A DNA stretch of 64,000 bases from Microbacterium gorillae (GTDB lineage: Bacteria > Actinomycetota > Actinomycetes > Actinomycetales > Microbacteriaceae), in the NCBI RefSeq assembly GCF_000826185.2, contig NZ_LN648872.1:62001-126000 (forward strand). Reading direction: 5' to 3'. The position numbers and the translations under genes were made by a program. This document shows, in pieces, positions 57,401-64,000 of this stretch; position 1 is the stretch's first letter, and each line of letters opens with the position of its first letter. The notes under the pieces were generated by a model. The model was not told where the DNA came from, searched no databases, and worked only from the letters and a program-made list of their open reading frames with translations.

Positions 57401-57673
57401 ATGGAACCCGTACGGACGTGCGTCGGTTGCCGCACACGTGCTTCCCGTTCCGCTCTTCTGCGGGTCGTGGTCAAAGATTCCTCACTCGTCTTCGATGAGC
57501 GCGGATCTCTGCCCGGCAGGGGAGCGTGGGTGCACGACGAGGCCGAGTGCCTGGAGAAGGCACTGCAACGCCGGGCGTTCGTGCGAGCACTCCGTGTGTC
57601 CGGAGTACTGGACACGCAGACCATCGAGAAACGGCTGAACGGCTATGGAAACAAAGTGAACGGCTCGAAATGA
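57401..57673 (+). CDS. ylxR: YlxR (DUF448) family RNA-binding protein
   Basis: Small RNA-binding protein of the nusA-infB operon. The 90 residues start with PVRTCVGCRTRASRSALLRVV, where the CxxC-containing opening is diagnostic, and continue with the GRGAWVH motif. Related proteins modulate RNase P activity in some bacteria. ATG 57401 follows GGGGAGGTG. Gaps to nusA and infB are about 50 bases each. Confidence 0.92.
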   Translation: MEPVRTCVGCRTRASRSALLRVVVKDSSLVFDERGSLPGRGAWVHDEAECLEKALQRRAFVRALRVSGVLDTQTIEKRLNGYGNKVNGSK

Positions 57674-57697
57674 GACCCGTCCGCTAGAACGGTCTGC

Positions 57698-57721
57698 CCT
57701 GCCTGGGTGGACCCAGACAGG
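57698..57721 (+). promoter_or_regulatory. Hairpin overlapping the infB ribosome binding site
   Basis: CCTG, C, CTGGGT, GG, ACCCAG, A, CAGG: a nearly perfect stem whose last bases are the start of the AGGAG site (57719-57723) of infB. It could modulate infB translation. Confidence 0.4.
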
Positions 57722-57727
57722 AGAAAT

Positions 57728-60563
57728 GTGGCTGCCAAACCACGCGTGCACGAGATCGCTTCCGAACTCGGCGTCGACAGCAAGGTCGCCCTTGCGAAAC
57801 TGAAGGAACTCGGGGAGTTCGTCAAGTCCCCGTCCTCGACCATCGAGCCCCCCGTGGCTCGCAAGCTCCGTGCTGCCCTCGAGGCGGACGGCGCCAAGAA
57901 CGACGCGCCTGCAGCCGCAGGTGCGAAGCCGACCGCGGCCAAGCCCGGTGCGGCTCAGCCCGGCGCCGGTGCTGCCAAGCCCGGTCCGAAGCCGGGTCCG
58001 AAGCCCGGCCCCAAGCCGGCGCCCGCCCCCGCGGCCGAGAAGCCCGCGGCGGAGAAGCCGGCGGCGTCCGCGCCGAAGCCGGGTGCTCAGCCGGCGCCGA
58101 AGTCCGACGCCGCACCAGCCCCGGCCGGCAAGGGTGACGGCGGCGCGAGCTCCGCTCCGCGCCCCGGGGCACCGACCCCCGGTCCCCGGCCCGGCGGTCC
58201 CCGTCCGGGTAACAACCCGTTCGCGTCCAGCCAGGGCATGGGCCAGCGCCCCCCCGGCCGGCGGTCCCCGTCCGGGTAACAACCCGTTCGCGTCCAGCCA
58301 GGGCATGGGCCAGCGCCCCTCCGGTCCCCGTCCGGGCAACAACCCGTTCGCGTCCAGCCAGGGCATGGGTCAGCGCCCGACCCCCGGCAACATCCCGCGT
58401 CCGCAGGCTCCCCGTCCGGGTTCGCCTCGTCCGGGTTCACCCCGTCCGGGTCGTCCCGGTGGCGGTGGCGGTCGTCCCGGTGGCGCCCCGTTCCAGCAGC
58501 GCCCGGGCGGTCCGGGTCGTCCCGGCGGTGCCGGTGGCGGTGCGGGTACGGGCTTCCAGCGTCCGGCCGGAGGTTTCGCCGGTCGTCCCGGCCCCGGTGG
58601 CCGCGGTCGTGGTGGCACAGCCGGTGCGTTCGGTAAGGGCGGCGGCAAGTCCAAGCAGCGCAAGTCGCGTCGGGCGAAGCGGCAAGAATTCGAGATGCGC
58701 GATGCCCCGATGGTGGGCGGCGTCAACGTCTCGCGCGGTAACGGCGAGACGATCCGCCTGCGTCGCGGTTCATCCATCGCGGACTTCGCCGACAAGATCG
58801 AGGCGATCACGGGTTACACCGTGCAGCCCGGCACGCTGGTGACCATCCTGTTCAACCTGGGTGAGATGGCCACGGCCACCGAGTCGCTGGACGAGTCCAC
58901 CTTCGAGGTTCTCGGTGCCGAGCTCGGCTACAAGATCCAGATGGTCTCGCCCGAGGACGAGGACAAGGAGCTCCTGGAGGGCTTCGGTCTGGACCTCGAG
59001 CAGGAGCTGGCCGATGAGGACGACTCCGACCTGGAGATCCGTCCGCCGGTGGTGACCGTCATGGGTCACGTCGACCACGGTAAGACGCGCCTGCTCGACG
59101 CGATCCGTCAGACCAACGTCGTCGCGGGTGAGGCCGGTGGCATCACCCAGCACATCGGTGCCTACCAGATCTGGACCGAGCACGAGGGTCACGAGCGGGC
59201 CGTCACGTTCATCGACACCCCGGGTCACGAGGCGTTCACCGCCATGCGTGCCCGTGGTGCGCAGGTGACCGACATCGCGATCCTGGTGGTCGCGGCCGAC
59301 GACGGCATCATGCCGCAGACGGTCGAGGCCCTGAACCACGCGCAGTCGGCCAACGTGCCGATCGTGGTCGCGGTCAACAAGATCGACAAGGAAGGCGCGA
59401 ACCCGCAGAAGGTCCGCCAGCAGCTCACCGAGTATGGCCTCGTCGCCGAGGAGTACGGCGGAGACGTCATGTTCGTGGACGTCTCGGCACGCCAGGGCGT
59501 CGGCATCCAGGACCTCCTGAACGCCGTGCTGCTGACCGCTGACGCCGGTCTGGACCTCCGCGCCAACCCGAACAAGGACGCTCGCGGTATCGCGATCGAA
59601 GCCAAGCTCGACAAGGGCCGCGGATCGGTCGCCACCGTGCTCATCCAGTCCGGAACGCTGCGCGTCGGTGACTCGATCGTCGCCGGAACGGCCTACGGCC
59701 GCGTCCGTGCGATGGCCGACGAGAACGGCGACGCCGTCGAAGAGGCCTACCCGGCACGTCCGGTGCAGGTGCAGGGTCTGTCCAGCGTTCCGCGCGCCGG
59801 TGACACGTTCCTGGTGACCGACGACGACCGTACGGCTCGTCAGATCGCCGAGAAGCGTGAGGCCGCCGAGCGCAACGCCCAGCTGGCGAAGGCGCGCAAG
59901 CGCATCTCGCTCGAGGACTTCACCCGTGCTCTCGAAGAGGGCAAGGTCGAGTCGCTCAACCTCATCATCAAGGGTGACGTCTCCGGTGCCGTCGAGGCGC
60001 TCGAGGAGTCGCTGCTCAAGATCGAGGTCGACAACTCGGTGCAGCTGCGCATTCTCCACCGCGGTGTGGGTGCCATCACGTCCTCGGATGTGGACCTGGC
60101 GACGATCGACAACGCGATCATCGTGGGCTTCAACGTCCGTCCGGACCAGAAGGCACGCGAGCGCGCTCAGCGCGAGGGCGTGGACATCCGGTTCTACTCG
60201 GTCATCTACTCGGCGATCGAGGACATCGAGAACGCGCTCACGGGCATGCTCAAGCCGGAGTACGAAGAGGTCCAGTCGGGCGTCGCGGAGATCCGCGAGG
60301 TGTTCCGGTCCTCGAAGTTCGGCAACATCGCCGGTGTCATCGTGCGGTCGGGAACGATCACGCGCAACTCCAAGGCCCGCGTCATCCGCGAGGGCGTCGT
60401 CATCGCCGATGGCCTGGCCATCGAGTCGCTGCGCCGCTTCAAGGACGATGTCACCGAGGTCCGTACGGACTACGAGGCCGGTATCGGCCTGGGCAAGTAC
60501 AACGACATCCAGATCGGCGACGAGATCGAGACCACCGAAATGGTCGAGAAGCCTCGTTCCTGA
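57728..60563 (+). CDS. infB: Translation initiation factor IF-2, frameshifted as written
   Basis: GTPase that places initiator tRNA on the ribosome. From GTG 57728 (AGGAG site) the reading runs through the N-terminal subdomain ([20 protein letters not shown]) and a Pro/Ala/Lys-rich linker, then reaches TAA at 58277-58279. The rest continues one base out of phase to 60563, with the G domain (G1 [10 protein letters not shown] near residue 445, [20 protein letters not shown]) and C-terminal domains intact. The extra base lies in a run of seven C at 58249-58255; with six C the frame is restored and gives about 944 residues. The next two repeat units are 67 and 60 bp apart, which supports one surplus base. 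Sequencing error is the simplest reading for an essential gene. Confidence 0.92.
58196..58381 (+). repeat. Threefold tandem repeat in the infB linker
   Basis: Three copies of a module encoding [19 protein letters not shown], starting at 58196, 58263 and 58323. The spacing of 67 then 60 bp is not a multiple of three for the first interval, which locates the frameshift between copies one and two. Actinobacterial IF-2 linkers are repetitive and vary in length. Confidence 0.85.
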
Positions 60564-60572
60564 TCCCGATGT

Positions 60573-60615
60573 GAGCGGCCGCCCCGGACTCCGGTCCGCG
60601 GGCGGTCGCTCATTT
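60573..60615 (+). terminator. Terminator hairpin after infB
   Basis: GAGCGGCCGCCC pairs with GGGCGGTCGCTC, with an inner stem CGGAC/GTCCG, followed by ATTT. It starts ten bases after the infB stop and is followed at once by a family A palindrome. rbfA is therefore probably transcribed from its own promoter. Confidence 0.75.
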
Positions 60616-60620
60616 CCCCG

Positions 60621-60687
60621 CGAAACACCCAAGCACGTCCGAGACGCCCCGCGATGCGCGGTGTTTCGGACGTGCCTGGGTGTCTCG
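60621..60687. repeat. 67-bp palindromic intergenic element, family A copy 3
   Basis: Same length and arms as the copies at 1188 and 21073: CGAAACACCCAAGCACGTCC and GGACGTGCCTGGGTGTCTCG. The A-C mismatch in the arms (AAG opposite CCT) is not compensated. It lies between infB and rbfA. Confidence 0.85.
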
Positions 60688-60746
60688 CGAGCACGACTAC
60701 GCTGGATTGGCGCACGAGCGCGAGTCCGCAGAGCAAAGGAGACATC

Positions 60747-61196
60747 ATGGCCGGAGAACGACAGGGACGACTGTCCGATCGCGTCCGCGTCATCATCGCC
60801 GAGCGCCTCGACAAGGGGCTGCGGGACCCGCGGCTCGGCTTCGTCACGATCACCGACGTCCGGATGACCGGTGACCTGCAGCACGCATCGGTGTTCTACA
60901 CCGTGTACGGCTCGGACCAGGAGCGCGCCGACAGCGCGGCCGCCCTGAAGGCGGCGACCGGCATGCTGCGTTCCGAGGTCGGCAAGCGCCTCGGCGTCCG
61001 CCTCGTGCCGACGCTGGAGTTCATCCCGGACGCCCTCCCGGAGAACGCCGATCACATCTCGAGCCTCCTGCGCGAGGCGCACGAGCGCGACGCGGCGGTC
61101 GCCGGCCTCGCAGCCGGTGCAGCCTATGCCGGGGATGAGGACCCCTACGTCAAGCCGCGCGAGCTGGACGAGGACGAGGCGGACGAACGCGCCTGA
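60747..61196 (+). CDS. rbfA: Ribosome-binding factor A
   Basis: Single KH-domain protein that matures the 30S subunit. The 149 residues have RLSDRVRVIIAERLDKGLRD at the start, the FVTITDVRMTGDLQHASVFY beta strand region, and LEFIPDALPENADHI. An acidic C-terminal tail (DEDEADERA) is usual in actinobacteria. ATG 60747 follows AAAGGAGACATC. Last gene of the nusA-infB group, but set apart by a terminator and a palindromic repeat. Confidence 0.95.
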   Translation: MAGERQGRLSDRVRVIIAERLDKGLRDPRLGFVTITDVRMTGDLQHASVFYTVYGSDQERADSAAALKAATGMLRSEVGKRLGVRLVPTLEFIPDALPENADHISSLLREAHERDAAVAGLAAGAAYAGDEDPYVKPRELDEDEADERA

Positions 61197-61210
61197 GGCG
61201 CCCCGCGACA

Positions 61211-61250
61211 CGACGGGCGGGACGGACGAGGAGTCCGGACCCGCCCGTCG
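61211..61250 (+). terminator. Hairpin terminator after rbfA
   Basis: CGACGGGCGGG pairs perfectly with CCCGCCCGTCG (11 bp) with a further small inner stem. No U tract. It starts 15 bases after the rbfA stop. Confidence 0.7.
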
Positions 61251-61349
61251 GCGTTGCACGATCGTGTCCTGAGCGATCTTCGCCCGCGCGGGCGGCCATG
61301 CCATCATGACGGTGATGGGCCGGACCGGCCGTCGACGAGGGGGAACCAC

Positions 61350-62027
61350 ATGAACGCTCGGCAGCTGCGTGGCGGCTTGGCCTTCGCGCTCGTGGCGCTC
61401 ACCGCGGGTGTCCTGACCGGCTGCGCGGGTGCGGCGGCACCGTCCGCGTCTCAGACACCCACCGCTCCGCCGACGACCTCAGCACCTGCGCCATCGCCGA
61501 CGCCGACGCCGACGCCGACGCCGTCCGCCACGGCGGAGGCGGACCCGGCCGACCCGTCCACGTGGGTCATCACCGAGACGGGCGTGGGCCCGGTCGTGCT
61601 GGGCGGGGATTTCGAGGCGACCGCCTACGCCCTGACCGCGCTGGGGTGGACGCGCGGGTGCGGCGATGGGCCTGCCGGTCCGGATGCGAAGGTGCTCTTC
61701 TCGCACACCCCGGGTGCCGATCTGATCGTCGCTGCGCAGTACGACGAGAGCACGGGTGACCACGGTACCGGGGTCGGCACCATCTCGATCGGCGGCGACG
61801 CGGAGTCCACCCCGCGCACCGCGGACGACATCGGCATCGGCACGGCGTTGGCGGATGTACCCGCCGCTCTGCCGGGCGCGACCGACGCCACCTACGGCCA
61901 GGGCTTCACCGGCTACGCGGTGCCCTGGGGTGCGGGGACGCTGTATCTCGGTGGTCAGCAGGTGCCCGAGGTCACCGGCATCGACCTGACGCTGCAGTCC
62001 CGGGCCCCGATGGAGTTCTGCGGGTGA
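61350..62027 (+). CDS. Putative lipoprotein of unknown function
   Basis: A 225-residue protein with a lipoprotein signal peptide (hydrophobic AFALVALTAGV, lipobox LTGC, Cys25), a low-complexity Pro/Thr/Ser/Ala linker including a run of PT repeats (about residues 45-60), and a mature domain of about 150 residues (DPSTWVITETGVGPVVLGGD, YGQGFTGYAVPWG) with two cysteines. Family not recognised. ATG 61350 follows AGGGGGAACC. It stands alone between hairpins. Confidence 0.78.
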   Translation: MNARQLRGGLAFALVALTAGVLTGCAGAAAPSASQTPTAPPTTSAPAPSPTPTPTPTPSATAEADPADPSTWVITETGVGPVVLGGDFEATAYALTALGWTRGCGDGPAGPDAKVLFSHTPGADLIVAAQYDESTGDHGTGVGTISIGGDAESTPRTADDIGIGTALADVPAALPGATDATYGQGFTGYAVPWGAGTLYLGGQQVPEVTGIDLTLQSRAPMEFCG

Positions 62028-62207
62028 CCCGCTCCCGCCGCTGAGGCAACCGGCACCGGCCGGGGTCGCAGCATTCCCGCGTCGACGGCTGATGGTGCGG
62101 CTTCGGGCCGGCCAGGGGTCTATCCGTCCGCCGCTGTGAGGCGTAGCGTCGCCCAGCAAAGATGCCGGGGACCGTGCGGGGGCATCACGATCATGGTGGG
62201 GAGTCAG

Positions 62208-62603
62208 ATGATGGATACGAATCCCGTGGTGTCGTTCGAGCTGTACGTGGACGATCTGGAGCGGGCGCGAGCCTTCTACGAGACGGTGCTGGGGATCACC
62301 CTCAGGCCCGTCACCACGCCGCCCGGTGCGGCGACGGCGACCGAGATGCAGATGCTCGCGTTCCCGGCCGAGGTGACGCGCACCGGCACCGGTGGAGTGC
62401 TGGTGAAGATGAACGGGATGTCACCGGGAATCGGGGGCACGCTGATCTACTTCGCCACCGACGACTGCGAGGTGCAGCAGGAGCGGGCGAAGAAGGCGGG
62501 CGGACAGAAGCGGATCGACAAATTCGCGATGGGGGAGTTCGGTTTCTGCTCTCTCGTGATCGACACCGAGGGCAACGTGGTGGGGTTCAACTCGAAGGTG
62601 TGA
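62208..62603 (+). CDS. VOC (glyoxalase/bleomycin resistance) superfamily protein
   Basis: A 131-residue vicinal oxygen chelate protein with the typical paired beta-alpha-beta modules: SFELYVDDLERARAFYETVLG in the first, and LIYFATDDCEVQQERAKKAG and FGFCSLVIDTEGNVVGF in the second. The usual metal-ligand residues cannot all be assigned, so function (lyase, antibiotic binding or other) is open. ATG 62208 follows GGGGAGTCAG; ATG 62211 is equally possible. A TAGCGT hexamer lies about 60 bases upstream. Convergent with mutY, six bases between stops. Confidence 0.85.
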   Translation: MMDTNPVVSFELYVDDLERARAFYETVLGITLRPVTTPPGAATATEMQMLAFPAEVTRTGTGGVLVKMNGMSPGIGGTLIYFATDDCEVQQERAKKAGGQKRIDKFAMGEFGFCSLVIDTEGNVVGFNSKV

Positions 62604-62609
62604 GCCGGT

Positions 62610-63473
62610 TCACCGCGGCAGGCGGGCGCCGTCGCCGTCGATCTCGATGAGACCGTCGGCGGCGAGCGTCAGAAGCGCGCGGTCGCGCTGGGCGCCATCG
62701 CCCCAATCCGGGATGATCAGCGTCAGCGGAACGTCGGTGTCGGCGTCCCGCAGGATGCGCAGCACCGCTCCCCGGGCCTGCCGGTCGCTGCCTTCATAGC
62801 GGGCCTGCTTCGGACGGGCATCGCCGGTGTCCGGGTAACCGGCGGCCCGCCACGCGCACACCTCGGCGAGCGGACACTGCTCGCACCGCGGCGTGCGCGC
62901 GATGCAGACGAGGGCGCCCAGCTCCATCGCCGCCGCGTTGAAGACGGCCGCATCGTCGTCGTCGATCGGCATCAGGGCGGACATCTCGTCCAGATCGCGC
63001 TTGGCCGCCGGGCCCGGCTGCGAGCGGCCGTGCACTGCGCGGGCGATGACGCGGCGGGTGTTCGTATCGACGACCGGAGCGCGACGGCCGTAGGCGAACA
63101 CCGCGACCGCTCGCGCGGTGTAGTCGCCGATTCCGGTCAGCTGCAGCAGTGCGTCGACATCGGGCGGGACCGTGCCGTCGTGCCGCTCGACGATCTCGAC
63201 GGCCGCGCGATGCAGCCACAGTGCGCGCCGCGGGTAGCCGAGGTTCGCCCATTCCCGGACCGCTTCGGCCGGCGGCGCCGTGGCGAGGTCCGCCGGGTGC
63301 GGCCAGCGCTCCAGCCATTGCGCGAGCCGCGGGATGACGCGGGTGACCGGCGTCTGCTGCAGCATGAACTCGCTGACCAGGATTCCCCACGCGCCGAAGT
63401 CGGGCCGCCGCCACGGGAGAGCCCGGCGGTTCGCGCGATACCAGGGCAGCAGGCGGTCGGAGAGGGCGGACAC
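62610..63473 (-). CDS. mutY: A/G-specific adenine DNA glycosylase
   Basis: Removes adenine opposite 8-oxoguanine. The 287 residues have the catalytic Glu35 in EFMLQQTPVTRV, the helix-hairpin-helix LTGIGDYTARAV, the catalytic Asp136 in VVDTNTRRV and the [4Fe-4S] cysteines at 190, 197, 200 and 206. The C-terminal NUDIX-like domain of E. coli MutY is much reduced, as is common for actinobacterial forms. Start GTG 63473 is preferred; GTG 63479 is in frame. TAGGCT lies a few bases upstream on the minus strand. Divergent from the kinase-like gene. Confidence 0.93.
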   Translation of the reverse strand: MSALSDRLLPWYRANRRALPWRRPDFGAWGILVSEFMLQQTPVTRVIPRLAQWLERWPHPADLATAPPAEAVREWANLGYPRRALWLHRAAVEIVERHDGTVPPDVDALLQLTGIGDYTARAVAVFAYGRRAPVVDTNTRRVIARAVHGRSQPGPAAKRDLDEMSALMPIDDDDAAVFNAAAMELGALVCIARTPRCEQCPLAEVCAWRAAGYPDTGDARPKQARYEGSDRQARGAVLRILRDADTDVPLTLIIPDWGDGAQRDRALLTLAADGLIEIDGDGARLPR

Positions 63474-63527
63474 GATCACCCAGCCTAAGCGAGCGAAGAC
63501 CGTCCGGAAACCGGCCGTCGGCCCCGG

Positions 63528-63533
63528 TAATCT
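63528..63533 (+). promoter_or_regulatory. -10 element of the kinase-like gene
   Basis: TAATCT followed by GGAGGC and ATG 63540: six bases, leaderless spacing. The GGAGGC could also serve as a ribosome binding site if transcription starts further upstream. Confidence 0.5.
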
Positions 63534-63539
63534 GGAGGC

Positions 63540-64000
63540 ATGCGCCTTCCGATCACCCCGGTCACCACGCTGATGCGTGAGTTGCGGCAGGAGGTGCGCC
63601 AGCACCACCCCGGCGGGCGGCTGATCATCGCCGTCGACGGTTTCACGACGTCCGGAACCGCAGCGTTCGCGGACACGTTCGCGCAGGTTCTCGGCGAAGA
63701 CGGCACGGCCGTGCTGCGCGCGTCCGTTGACGGCTTCCGCGTCCCGGGATCTGCGGGGCTGACGGCCGAAGACACCGACGTCGAGACGCTGCACCGGGTG
63801 CTGATCGATCCGTGGCGCAGCGGCGTGCACACCTCCGATTCCACCGGCGTGCAGCTGGCGGTTTGGGACCCGGCGCGGTCCGCTCCCGTGCCAGCGCGGT
63901 GGGTCACCGCACCCGCCGACGCCGTCCTCGTGATCGACGGGCCGTTCCTGAACAGCCCGGAACTGCGCGGCGCGTGGAACTTCTCGATCTGGCTGGAGGT
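63540..64000 (+). CDS. Uridine kinase-like protein, 5' part (runs off the window end)
   Basis: The frame is open from ATG 63540 to the window edge (153 codons seen). The arrangement resembles the nucleoside kinase/uridine kinase family: a first strand LIIAVDGF followed by the P-loop position, then the RASVDGFRVPG segment and DAVLVIDGPFLNSPELR. However, the Walker A reads GFTTSGTA (residues 34-41), where the family has a GxxxxGK(S/T); the lysine is replaced by threonine. The protein may not bind ATP in the usual way. The C-terminal half is missing from the window. Confidence 0.75.
   Translation, partial: MRLPITPVTTLMRELRQEVRQHHPGGRLIIAVDGFTTSGTAAFADTFAQVLGEDGTAVLRASVDGFRVPGSAGLTAEDTDVETLHRVLIDPWRSGVHTSDSTGVQLAVWDPARSAPVPARWVTAPADAVLVIDGPFLNSPELRGAWNFSIWLE

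Overview
The window is high-GC actinobacterial chromosome. Gene content and order, the DUF222/HNH gene, DUF1206, the RIO-type kinase and pervasive leaderless -10 promoters fit the family Microbacteriaceae, probably Microbacterium or a close relative; this is inferred from gene order and protein character, without a database search. It is almost entirely housekeeping DNA with small accessory inserts. No rRNA, tRNA or CRISPR array was seen.

Layout. 1-5.1 kb: 3' part of ilvD, a small MmcQ/YjbR-type protein, a DUF222/HNH endonuclease gene whose 3' end lies in a 223-bp tandem repeat, and a DyP peroxidase. 5.1-15.7 kb: the conserved actinobacterial block argS, DUF2993, lysA, hom, thrC, thrB, rho, prfA (aspartate-family amino acids plus transcription and translation termination). 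15.7-22.2 kb: an accessory insert within that block (zinc-ribbon proteins, EamA exporter with a divergent LysR regulator, GNAT, amidase, cysK/cysE). 22.2-32.5 kb: the block resumes with prmC, a TsaC/Sua5 protein, a WecA-type phosphotransferase, an AtpI-like protein and the whole F1Fo ATP synthase operon atpBEFHAGDC, closed by a perfect 15-bp hairpin. 32.6-40.4 kb: yaaA, a PP2C phosphatase, an EccC/FtsK-type ATPase, asparaginase, OsmC, a PlsC acyltransferase and an FKBP lipoprotein. 40.5-54.1 kb: the dxr, rseP, ispG, proS block with insertions: a MurE-like ligase, a PhzE-type TrpE-TrpG fusion under a complete tryptophan attenuator, a RIO kinase preceded by a small ORF, a lipoprotein, an AlaX-like editing protein, GrpB and pyroglutamyl peptidase. 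54.2-61.2 kb: DUF1206, a LOG-family protein and the nusA, ylxR, infB, rbfA translation operon. 61.3-64 kb: a lipoprotein, a VOC protein, mutY and the 5' part of a kinase-like gene.

Three points stand out. First, a full trp attenuator (leader peptide with tandem Trp codons and four mutually exclusive RNA segments) controls a PhzE-type anthranilate synthase. Second, rho and infB, both normally essential, each carry one extra base in a GC-rich low-complexity segment and so are frameshifted as written; sequencing error is the simplest explanation. Third, several families of intergenic palindromic repeats recur through the window: 67-bp elements, paired elements of about 57 bp, and GGTTNYGCAGGA modules. 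Many genes start exactly 6 nt after a TANNNT hexamer, which suggests widespread leaderless transcription, including two tiny leaderless upstream ORFs (trpL and one before nusA).
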